This document shows, piece by piece, positions 1-7,798 of a DNA stretch of 64,000 nt (its first letter is position 1; each line of letters opens with the position of its first letter). The stretch is from Bacteroidaceae bacterium. GTDB lineage: Bacteria; Bacteroidota; Bacteroidia; Bacteroidales; Bacteroidaceae. The position numbers were made by a program, and so were the translations under genes. Below the pieces are notes generated by a model. That model saw nothing but the letters and a program-made list of their open reading frames with translations. It did no database searches and was not told the origin of the DNA. The stretch is from positions 124,001 to 188,000 of the forward strand of contig JAGCLA010000023.1 in NCBI GenBank assembly GCA_017647225.1, given 5' to 3'.

Positions 1-1
1 G

Positions 2-961
2 GAACTTAAGATATCACAAGAGCAGCTTGATAAGCTCAATGACTACCTTGCAAATACCGACAAAGGATTGCACACAGAAGAATATACAGGCAAATGGGGT
101 ACATACAATGGAGTAAAGAGTGGCGATTTGTTGCTACGCGAATGGAAATATGCTCCATATAGTGTTTCTAATGATAGAGGTCATCGTCACATGTCACACA
201 TGATGGCTCTATTCCCATTGGACCAGATTACTCCTGATAATGAATTCTTTGAGCCTGCAGTAAATTCTTTATTACTCCGCGGCGATGAAGCTACAGGTTG
301 GTCAATGGGTTGGAAGGTTAACCTTTGGGCTCGCGCTCAGGACGGCGACCACGCTCACATCATCATCAAGAACGCGTTGAAGCACTCAACAACATACGGA
401 ACAGACCAGGGCCAGGGTGGTATCTACTACAACCTCTTCGACTCACACGCTCCATTCCAGATTGACGGTAACTTCGGTGTATGTTCAGGTATCGCAGAGA
501 TGTTGTTGCAGAGTGCACACGGTTACATCAACATTCTCCCTGCATTGCCGGCAGTTTGGAACAAGACCGGTAATGTAACCGGTATGAAGGCAATGGGTAA
601 CTTCACCGTTGATTTCTGCTGGGCTGACGGTAAATGTAACTGGGTTCGCATCACAAGCAACGCAGGTGCTGAATTGCGTGTACGCTGCAACCGTAGTGCA
701 GTAGCGATGAATGAAGCAAAGATTCTTGTCAATGGTAATGATGTTACAGTGGAAATTGACGAGAACGGTATTGCTACAATTCCTTGCAGTAAGAACGATG
801 TTGTTGAAATTGAATTTGCCGAAGGTACATTAGGCATCAACAGCATCAGTTCTGAGGCTGTCAGTAATGGCCGAATTTACGATTTGCAAGGACGTTGCAT
901 CAAGGAAATAACAAAACCAGGTATTTACATTGTAAACGGCGAAAAGAAGTTTATAAAGTAA
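2..961 (+). CDS. GH95 family alpha-L-fucosidase/galactosidase, C-terminal part (5' end outside window)
   Basis: The reading frame is open from base 2 and carries the C-terminal half of a GH95 glycosidase, an inverting enzyme that releases alpha-L-fucose (or L-galactose) from plant or host glycans. The segment GDEATGWSMGWKVNLWAR and the motif HAPFQIDGNFG, which holds the family's catalytic Asp, are both present and match the complete GH95 at 11779-14289. The last 30 residues (IYDLQGRCIKEITKPGIY, then a basic end) look like the short beta-rich C-terminal sorting tail found on secreted Bacteroidales proteins, so export is likely. The start, signal peptide and catalytic Glu lie upstream of the window. 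A TTG at 68 could be mistaken for a start, but the frame and homology continue before it. The family is clear; substrate preference is not. Confidence 0.93.
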   Translation, partial: ELKISQEQLDKLNDYLANTDKGLHTEEYTGKWGTYNGVKSGDLLLREWKYAPYSVSNDRGHRHMSHMMALFPLDQITPDNEFFEPAVNSLLLRGDEATGWSMGWKVNLWARAQDGDHAHIIIKNALKHSTTYGTDQGQGGIYYNLFDSHAPFQIDGNFGVCSGIAEMLLQSAHGYINILPALPAVWNKTGNVTGMKAMGNFTVDFCWADGKCNWVRITSNAGAELRVRCNRSAVAMNEAKILVNGNDVTVEIDENGIATIPCSKNDVVEIEFAEGTLGINSISSEAVSNGRIYDLQGRCIKEITKPGIYIVNGEKKFIK

Positions 962-990
962 TAAACAGGTGTTTATATTAAATAATGACA

Positions 991-1024
991 AGCGACTGAC
1001 GGATTCCGTCGGTCGCTTTGTTTG
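991..1024 (+). terminator. Rho-independent terminator after GH95 gene
   Basis: A 13-base-pair stem (AGCGACTGACGGA against TCCGTCGGTCGCT, one G-T pair) with almost no loop is followed by TTGTTTGTT. It lies 30 bases after the stop codon of the upstream GH95 gene. Confidence 0.75.
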
Positions 1025-1083
1025 TTACCTCATTGAAAACGTGAAATCCTTTGATTATATAGCTGAAATTTATCACAAACTTG

Positions 1084-1115
1084 TTTTATATCTCGGTCGG
1101 TTTTCACTATATTCG
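1084..1115 (+). promoter_or_regulatory. Possible Bacteroides-type promoter for the hut run
   Basis: TTTT at 1084-1087, a 20-base spacer and TATATTCG at 1108-1115 resemble the Bacteroides -33/-7 boxes (TTTG and TAnnTTTG) with one mismatch in each. Initiation near 1122 would leave a leader of about 200 bases that includes the REP-like palindrome at 1177-1251. No better promoter was seen closer to ftcD. Confidence 0.4.
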
Positions 1116-1176
1116 CAGTATAAAATAATAGGTAATAATATAGCAGTTGACCCGCAACTTGTTTTCTTTACGAACT

Positions 1177-1251
1177 TGTCATCCTGAACGAATGTGAAGG
1201 ATCTCAAAACCGAGTTAAAAAGAGAGATGCTTCGCTTTGCTCAGCATGACA
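1177..1251. repeat. REP-like 75-bp imperfect palindrome
   Basis: The element begins TGTCATCCTGA and ends TCAGCATGACA. About 28 bases on each side pair with few mismatches around an 18-base A-rich centre, so RNA from either strand would form one long hairpin. From memory, elements starting TGTCATCCTGA and ending in its inverse are dispersed intergenic repeats in Bacteroidetes genomes. It has no coding content. It sits in the 357-base gap before ftcD, possibly inside the hut leader. The rest of that gap (1252-1318) is AT-rich with no other structure seen. Confidence 0.7.
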
Positions 1252-1318
1252 AATAATATTTGGGTCAACATCTATATTATCGCTAAATAATATAAGGAAA
1301 AACATAATATAAAATACC

Positions 1319-3028
1319 ATGCAGAAAAGAATCATTGAGTGCGTACCAAACTTTTCAGAAGGTCGCAACATGGAAGTTATCAAGCAGATAACCGATGCTA
1401 TAGAGGCAGTAAAAGGCGTTAAATTGCTTGATGTGGACCCGGGCGAATGTACAAACCGAACAGTAGTAACATTTGTGGGAGAGCCGGAAGCTGTGTGCAA
1501 CGCTGCCGTTGCCGGAATAAAGCGAGCTACAGAACTTATTGATATGCGCCAGCACAAAGGCGCACACCCACGTATGGGAGCGTGCGACGTATGCCCACTG
1601 ATTCCCGTTTCGGGAATAACAATGGAAGAGTGCGCCGAACTTGCACGTGCTCTTGCCAAACGCATTGCCGACGAACTTGGCGTGCCTACATATTGCTATG
1701 AAGCAGCCGCCTTCAAGCCCGAACGTCGCAACCTTGCAGTATGTCGTGCCGGAGAATACGAAGGCCTGCCCGAAAAAATGGCAAACGAGGACAAACGCCC
1801 TGACTTTGGCGCAAGACCATACGATGACGGAATTGCACGTACAGGCGCAACAGCCGTTGGAGCACGCGACTTCCTTGTTGCAGTAAACTACAACCTCAAT
1901 ACCACATCGACACGTCGCGCCAATGCCATTGCATTCGACGTGCGCGAAAAGGGGCGTCCAATGCGCGAAGGAAATTCCATAACAGGAAAGATAATAACCG
2001 ATGAAAACGGTAAACCTATAATGAAACCGGGTACCCTCAAAGCATGTAAGGCTATCGGCTGGTTCATCGAGGAGTACGGAATCGCACAGGTTTCAATGAA
2101 CATGACAAACCTTGCCGTTACACCTTTGCATGTTGCATTCGACGAGGTATGTCGCGCAGCAGAAGCACGTGGAGTACGTGTAACAGGCACTGAAATCGTA
2201 GGACTCCTGCCTAAAAAGGCCCTTATCGACGCCGGACGATATTTCCTTCGCAAACAACAACGCTCTACAGGAGTTCCCGAGCGCGAATTGGTACGTATAG
2301 CAATAGAGAGCATGGGCCTTGCAAACCTCAAAGGATTCAAACCCGAAGAAAAGGTTGTTGAATATATGCTTGAAGCAGAGGAGCAGAAAGACTCCAAAAA
2401 GCTCGTTGACATGACCTGCGCAGGCTTTGCCGAAGAGACTGCAAGCGAATCGCCTGCACCCGGTGGCGGCTCAATTTCGGCTTATATGGGTGCGCTTGCC
2501 GCAGCTCTTGGCACAATGGTAGCCAACCTCTCTTCACACAAAGCTGGTTGGGACGACCGTTGGGAGTATTTTTCCGACTGGGCCGAAAAGGGAATAGAGA
2601 TAATGAACGAACTGCTCGCCCTTGTCGATGAAGACACAGCCGCTTTCAACAGAATAATGGACGTCTTTGGCATGCCAAAAGGCACCGAAGAAGAAAAAGC
2701 AGCAAGAGCAGAGGCTATGGAGACAGCCACATTGTATGCCACACAAGTTCCTTTGCGTACAATGAAAGCTGCATACAAGGTATTCGACGTTGTTCGCGCC
2801 ATGGCTCAGGAGGGTAACCCGAATTCTGTTTCCGATGCAGGAGTGGGAGCACTTGCCGCACGTTCGGCCGTAATGGGAGCCTGCCTTAACGTAAAGATAA
2901 ACGCTGCCGGACTTAAAGACCGCACTGCTGCCGAAGTTCTTGTAGCCGAAGCGAACGAAATACAGGCTTTGGCACAACAGGCCGAAAAAGAGATTCTCGA
3001 AATCGTTGAGAACAAGATTAACGGATAA
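1319..3028 (+). CDS. ftcD: Bifunctional glutamate formimidoyltransferase / formimidoyl-THF cyclodeaminase
   Basis: This 569-residue fusion catalyses the last steps of tetrahydrofolate-dependent histidine breakdown. The N-terminal formiminotransferase (about residues 1-300, opening with CVPNFSEGRN and holding HPRMGACDVCPLIPV with the expected catalytic His) moves the formimino group of N-formimino-glutamate to tetrahydrofolate. The C-terminal cyclodeaminase (about 365-569, with SPAPGGGSISAYMGALAAAL) then releases ammonia to give methenyl-THF. The layout matches the mammalian FTCD enzyme of about 541 residues; many Bacteroidetes instead keep the two as separate genes. The ATG at 1319 directly precedes the conserved RIIECVPNF opening. 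hutU follows after 13 bases, so co-transcription is expected. The enzyme is cytoplasmic. Confidence 0.95.
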   Translation: MQKRIIECVPNFSEGRNMEVIKQITDAIEAVKGVKLLDVDPGECTNRTVVTFVGEPEAVCNAAVAGIKRATELIDMRQHKGAHPRMGACDVCPLIPVSGITMEECAELARALAKRIADELGVPTYCYEAAAFKPERRNLAVCRAGEYEGLPEKMANEDKRPDFGARPYDDGIARTGATAVGARDFLVAVNYNLNTTSTRRANAIAFDVREKGRPMREGNSITGKIITDENGKPIMKPGTLKACKAIGWFIEEYGIAQVSMNMTNLAVTPLHVAFDEVCRAAEARGVRVTGTEIVGLLPKKALIDAGRYFLRKQQRSTGVPERELVRIAIESMGLANLKGFKPEEKVVEYMLEAEEQKDSKKLVDMTCAGFAEETASESPAPGGGSISAYMGALAAALGTMVANLSSHKAGWDDRWEYFSDWAEKGIEIMNELLALVDEDTAAFNRIMDVFGMPKGTEEEKAARAEAMETATLYATQVPLRTMKAAYKVFDVVRAMAQEGNPNSVSDAGVGALAARSAVMGACLNVKINAAGLKDRTAAEVLVAEANEIQALAQQAEKEILEIVENKING

Positions 3029-3041
3029 AACTATATATACC

Positions 3042-5057
3042 ATGACCGATTTCCAAAAAGACATCTTGGCAGGAATACCCGATATTCTGCCTGCAAAGAG
3101 GGAATACGACACAACAGCCAACCATGCACCAAAGCGTAAGGATATACTTACCGACAGCGAAAAGAAGCTTGCTCTTGCGAATGCATTGCGTTATTTCCCC
3201 GAGAAACATCATGCCGAGCTTGCGCCGGAATTCCTTGATGAGTTAAAGAGATACGGACGTATATATATGTATCGTCTGCGTCCTGAATATGAGATGTACG
3301 CACGCCCCATAGAGGAGTATCCTGCACGCTCGCGTCAGGCTGCGGCTATCATGCTCATGATACAGAACAACCTTGACAAGGCTGTGGCACAACACCCGCA
3401 TGAACTTATAACATACGGCGGAAACGGTGCCGTGTTCCAGAACTGGGCGCAATACCGCCTTGCGATGAAATACCTTGCCGAAATGACCGACGAGCAGACA
3501 CTTGTAATGTATTCGGGACACCCTCTCGGCTTGTTCCCGTCACACAAAGATGCTCCACGTGTCATCGTAACAAACGGTATGGTTATCCCCAACCATTCAT
3601 CACAGGATGATTGGGAACGTTTCAATGCAATGGGAGTTTCGCAATACGGACAGATGACAGCCGGCTCTTACATGTATATTGGCCCACAAGGTATTGTGCA
3701 CGGAACAACAATCACTGTGATGAACGCCGCACGCAAGCGCATGAAGCCGGAGCAGAAAGACCTCAAAGGAATGCTCTTTGTAACAGCGGGTCTTGGCGGT
3801 ATGTCGGGCGCACAGCCTAAAGCCGGAAACATTTCAGGCGTGGTGAGCATCACAGCCGAGATAAACATTGCAGCAGCCGAGAAACGTCATAATCAGGGCT
3901 GGGTTGACGAACTGCACACATCACTCGACGAACTTATACCACGCGTAAGAAAGGCTGTAGAGGACAAAGAGGTTATTTCATTTGCTTATGTAGGCAACGT
4001 AGTTGACCTTTGGGAACGCCTTGCCGACGAGAACATAAACGTAGACCTCGGTTCAGACCAGACATCTTTGCACAACCCTTGGGCAGGAGGTTACTACCCT
4101 GTGGGTTATTCTTATGAAGAATCGAACCGCATGATGGCCGAAGAGCCTGAACGTTTCCGCGAGTGCGTTCAGGAGTCATTGCGTCGCCATGTTGCAGCAA
4201 TAAACAGACTTACAGCACGTGGCATGTATTTCTTTGACTATGGAAATGCATTCCTGTTGGAGTCGTCACGTGCCGGTGCGGACATCATGACCGCCGAAGG
4301 CAAATTCCGCTACCCCTCATACGTTCAGGACATTATGGGCCCTATGTTCTTTGACTATGGATTCGGCCCGTTCCGTTGGGTTTGTACTTCGGGCAAGGAA
4401 GAGGACCTTGAAGCAACAGACCGCATTGCGGCAGAGGTGCTCGAAGCTATGCTTAACGAAGCCCCAGAAGAGATTCGCGGACAGTTAGAGGACAACCTCC
4501 ATTGGATTCGTGAAGCAAAACAAAACAGACTTGTTGTAGGTTCGCAGGCACGAATACTGTATGCCGACTCCGAAGGCCGCACACGCATTGCACTCGCATT
4601 CAACGAAGCTATCGAACGTGGCGAGATTTCGGCTCCAATAGTACTCGGTCGCGACCACCATGACGTGTCAGGAACAGACTCTCCTTACCGCGAGACATCG
4701 AATATCTATGACGGCTCACAGTTCTGCGCCGACATGGCTGTGCATAACGTCATTGGCGACTCGTTCCGAGGCGCTACATGGGTGTCGATACACAATGGTG
4801 GCGGTGTAGGCTGGGGCGAAGTGATGAACGGCGGATTCGGCATGGTCATCGACGGCTCTGACGATTCGGCACGCCACATCGAGGAGATGCTCCTATGGGA
4901 CGTAAACAACGGTATTGCACGCCGCAGCTGGGCGCGTAACGAGGGTGCCATGTTCGCTATCAAGCGACAGATGGAGCGCACTCCGTTGCTTAAAGTAACC
5001 TTGCCCAACATTGCAGACATGGGACTGATTGAAAAAATTTATAACGAAAACAAATAA
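3042..5057 (+). CDS. hutU: Urocanate hydratase
   Basis: Converts urocanate to imidazolone propionate with tightly bound NAD+, the second step of histidine degradation. The protein is 671 residues, close to the long eukaryote-like form (about 676 residues) rather than the roughly 555-residue Pseudomonas type. Recognisable stretches are ITYGGNGAVFQNWAQYRLAM, LYSGHPLG-like and PNHSSQDDWERFNAMGVSQYG regions near residues 115-190, NPWAGGYYPVGYSYEESNRM, and the C-terminal HNGGGVGWGEVMNGGFGMV glycine-rich segment. The frame is open upstream to 3006, but the ATG at 3042 comes after the ftcD stop and gives the normal N-terminus (MTDFQKDILAGIPD). It lies 13 bases after ftcD and 10 before hutH. Confidence 0.96.
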   Translation: MTDFQKDILAGIPDILPAKREYDTTANHAPKRKDILTDSEKKLALANALRYFPEKHHAELAPEFLDELKRYGRIYMYRLRPEYEMYARPIEEYPARSRQAAAIMLMIQNNLDKAVAQHPHELITYGGNGAVFQNWAQYRLAMKYLAEMTDEQTLVMYSGHPLGLFPSHKDAPRVIVTNGMVIPNHSSQDDWERFNAMGVSQYGQMTAGSYMYIGPQGIVHGTTITVMNAARKRMKPEQKDLKGMLFVTAGLGGMSGAQPKAGNISGVVSITAEINIAAAEKRHNQGWVDELHTSLDELIPRVRKAVEDKEVISFAYVGNVVDLWERLADENINVDLGSDQTSLHNPWAGGYYPVGYSYEESNRMMAEEPERFRECVQESLRRHVAAINRLTARGMYFFDYGNAFLLESSRAGADIMTAEGKFRYPSYVQDIMGPMFFDYGFGPFRWVCTSGKEEDLEATDRIAAEVLEAMLNEAPEEIRGQLEDNLHWIREAKQNRLVVGSQARILYADSEGRTRIALAFNEAIERGEISAPIVLGRDHHDVSGTDSPYRETSNIYDGSQFCADMAVHNVIGDSFRGATWVSIHNGGGVGWGEVMNGGFGMVIDGSDDSARHIEEMLLWDVNNGIARRSWARNEGAMFAIKRQMERTPLLKVTLPNIADMGLIEKIYNENK

Positions 5058-5067
5058 TAGATTTACC

Positions 5068-6558
5068 ATGATTCATTATATAAATGCCGACCATCTTACA
5101 ATTGCAAGAGTTGAAGAGATTTTGACAAAAGGCTACAAACTTGCACTCAGCGACGATGCCAAGCACCGCATAAACCATTGCAGGGAGTATCTTGACAAGA
5201 AAATGGAGAATACCGAGCAACCTATCTACGGAGTAACTACCGGATTCGGTTCGCTATGCAACATTTCGGTTGACAAGGAAAACCTATCGACACTGCAAAA
5301 GAACCTGATGATGTCACACGCATGCGGAACAGGCGCACGTGTCCCTGTTGAGATTGTAAAACTGATGCTGTTCCTTAAAGCACAATCACTCTCTTACGGT
5401 CATTCAGGTGTGCAGCTGATAACTGTTGAACGCCTTGTGGAAATGTTCAACAACAACATCATTCCTGTCGTTTACGAGCAGGGCTCTTTGGGTGCATCGG
5501 GCGACCTTTCGCCATTGGCACACATGTGTCTGCCATTGATAGGTCTTGGACACGTGGAATTCGAAGGTGAGGTTGTAGAAAGCAATGTCGTAATGGAGAA
5601 ATTGGGCTGGGAGCCTATAAAATTATGCTCAAAAGAGGGACTTGCCCTGCTAAACGGTACGCAGTTCATGTCGGCTTACGGAGTATATTCACTTATAAAC
5701 GCACAAAGATTGAGCCGTTGGGCCGACTACATAGGTGCAATGTCAATTGATGCTTTCGACGGCCGTATGGACCCGTTTGAACACAATGTTCATGCAATAC
5801 GCCCACATAACGGACAGATAGAAACAGCGCGTAACATTCGCGAGATACTAAAAGACAGCGAAATTACCAAACAGCCTAAAAAGCACGTACAGGACCCATA
5901 TTCGTTCCGTTGTATCCCACAGGTTCATGGTGCATCAAAAGACACTATCGCATACGTGGCAAGCGTGCTCGAGACCGAGATAAATTCAGCGACAGACAAC
6001 CCTACTATTTTCCCCGATACTGATGAAGTAATTTCTGCAGGTAATTTCCATGGCCAGCCAATTGCTTTGGCAATGGACTTCCTTGCCATAGCTGTTGCCG
6101 AATTGGGAAACATTTCGGAACGACGCATATACAGAATTATTTCGGGAGCGCGCAACCTGCCTCCTTTCCTTGTTGCAAACCCGGGTCTCAACAGCGGATT
6201 CATGATACCGCAATACACTGCGGCATCTATTGTAAGCCAATCGAAAGGACTCTGTTGGCCGGCATCGTGCGACTCCATTCCTTCATCACAAGGACAGGAA
6301 GACCATGTCAGCATGGGTTCAAATGCAGCAACAAAATTGTGGAAAGTGGTACAGAACACCGAGCGAGTGCTTGCAATCGAGTTGATGAATTCGGCACAGG
6401 CATTGGAGTTCCGCCGTCCGTTGAAATCGTCAAAGACAATAGAGGCTATATTCTGTGAATATAGAAAATTAGTGCCATTTGTTGACAACGACATGGTGAT
6501 GTATCCACACATTGCAACATCGGTAAAATTCTTGAATGAGCATGAACCTTCTTGTTAA
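5068..6558 (+). CDS. hutH: Histidine ammonia-lyase
   Basis: Removes ammonia from L-histidine to give trans-urocanate, the entry step of the pathway. The 496-residue protein has GVTTGFGSL and GSLGASGDLSPLAH, where Ala143-Ser144-Gly145 should cyclise into the MIO electrophile that drives the reaction. SATDNPTIF, GNFHGQPIALAMD and QDHVSMGS-type stretches (here GQEDHVSMGSNAATK) further support the family. The frame is open from 5029, inside hutU, but ATG 5068 gives the standard start MIHYINADHLTIARVEEIL. The 3' end overlaps hutI by 23 bases, which suggests translational coupling. The enzyme is a cytoplasmic homotetramer in known relatives. Confidence 0.96.
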   Translation: MIHYINADHLTIARVEEILTKGYKLALSDDAKHRINHCREYLDKKMENTEQPIYGVTTGFGSLCNISVDKENLSTLQKNLMMSHACGTGARVPVEIVKLMLFLKAQSLSYGHSGVQLITVERLVEMFNNNIIPVVYEQGSLGASGDLSPLAHMCLPLIGLGHVEFEGEVVESNVVMEKLGWEPIKLCSKEGLALLNGTQFMSAYGVYSLINAQRLSRWADYIGAMSIDAFDGRMDPFEHNVHAIRPHNGQIETARNIREILKDSEITKQPKKHVQDPYSFRCIPQVHGASKDTIAYVASVLETEINSATDNPTIFPDTDEVISAGNFHGQPIALAMDFLAIAVAELGNISERRIYRIISGARNLPPFLVANPGLNSGFMIPQYTAASIVSQSKGLCWPASCDSIPSSQGQEDHVSMGSNAATKLWKVVQNTERVLAIELMNSAQALEFRRPLKSSKTIEAIFCEYRKLVPFVDNDMVMYPHIATSVKFLNEHEPSC

Positions 6559-7783
6559 GAACATAGGGAAGATTGTCGGTATTGACGAGAGTGGACGTGT
6601 TTCTGTAGCCGGCAAGGATATGGGCGATGTTGCCATGCTTGAAAATGCATGGTTACGCACCGATGGCGAACGCATATCCGACTACGGCACAATGGAGAAT
6701 CTCACTCCTGCTGACGGCTGTGAGGTCATTGATGCCGAGGATGGTTGGCTGTTTCCTTCGTTCTGCGACTCACACACACATATCGTATATGCAGGAAGCC
6801 GGGAGCAGGAATTTCTTGACAAGATAAACGGCTTGTCATACGAGGAGATTGCCAAACGCGGTGGCGGCATACTCAACTCTGCCGACAGGCTACACGACAC
6901 AAGCGAAGAGGAACTATACCGTCAGGCAATGGAGCGCATCGACGAGATTGTTTCGATGGGTACAGGCCTTGTGGAGATTAAATCGGGCTATGGACTCACC
7001 ATCGAAGATGAGCTGAAGATTCTGCGCGTGATACGTCGTATAAAAGAGAATGCACCGTTGGAAGTCCGTGCTACATTCCTTGGAGCGCATGCCGTAGGAC
7101 GTGCATACAAAGGACGTCAAGGCGAATATGTAGAACATGTCTGCAACGACATGATTCCGGCTGTAGCCAAAGAGGGACTTGCCGATTTTGTCGATGTATT
7201 CTGCGACAGAGGATTCTTTACCGTTGAAGAAACAGCAAAGATAATCGAAACGGGAGCGAAGTACGGTTTGCGTGCAAAGATACATGCCAACGAGCTTGCC
7301 ATTTCGGGCGGTGTAGAGGTTGGAGTGGAACATAAAGCGCTATCGGTTGACCATCTTGAATCAATGGGCGATGAGCAGATTGACGCGCTAAAGGGTTCAG
7401 ACACAATGCCGACAATGTTGCCGGGATGCGCCTTTTTCCTTGGTATCGGCTACCCCCCTGCGCGCAGAATGATTGATGCAGGGCTTGCTGTAGCTCTTGC
7501 TTCGGACTACAACCCAGGAACAGCCCCATCGGGAAACATGCGTTTTGTAATGTCACTTGCAAGCATAAAAATGAAGATGACTCCTGCCGAGGCACTCAAT
7601 GCGGCAACAATGAACAGCGCATGCGCCATGGGAGAGAGCAAGAATTATGGCTCAATAACACGAGGCAAGGTCGCCAACTTTTACATAACAAAGCCTTTGC
7701 CTTCGTTGGCCTATATGCCGTATGCACACCAGACACCGATAATCAGGGAAATAGTATTGAAAGGAAAACACATTAAGAAGTAA
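6536..7783 (+). CDS. hutI: Imidazolonepropionase
   Basis: A metal-dependent amidohydrolase that opens the imidazolone ring to give N-formimino-L-glutamate, the substrate of the fused FtcD. The HxH metal motif is in DSHTHIVYAGSREQEF (near residue 80). Further conserved parts are GAHAVGRAYKGRQGEYV, AKIHANELAISGG, and the late ALASDYNPGTAPSGNM, which carries the metal-binding Asp. The length (415 residues) is normal. Two starts are possible, ATG 6536 and ATG 6542; both overlap the end of hutH. The next gene, an S46 peptidase, begins 15 bases downstream. Confidence 0.95.
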   Translation: MSMNLLVKNIGKIVGIDESGRVSVAGKDMGDVAMLENAWLRTDGERISDYGTMENLTPADGCEVIDAEDGWLFPSFCDSHTHIVYAGSREQEFLDKINGLSYEEIAKRGGGILNSADRLHDTSEEELYRQAMERIDEIVSMGTGLVEIKSGYGLTIEDELKILRVIRRIKENAPLEVRATFLGAHAVGRAYKGRQGEYVEHVCNDMIPAVAKEGLADFVDVFCDRGFFTVEETAKIIETGAKYGLRAKIHANELAISGGVEVGVEHKALSVDHLESMGDEQIDALKGSDTMPTMLPGCAFFLGIGYPPARRMIDAGLAVALASDYNPGTAPSGNMRFVMSLASIKMKMTPAEALNAATMNSACAMGESKNYGSITRGKVANFYITKPLPSLAYMPYAHQTPIIREIVLKGKHIKK

Positions 7784-7798
7784 TATAAAATTGCCATT

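Noticed and set aside
969..1187. A 72-residue frame between GH95 and ftcD
   Set aside because: It runs through the terminator hairpin and into the REP-like element and has no protein-like composition.
6536..6558. hutH/hutI overlap considered as a frameshift or fusion
   Set aside because: Both proteins are full length with normal ends; this is an ordinary coupled overlap.
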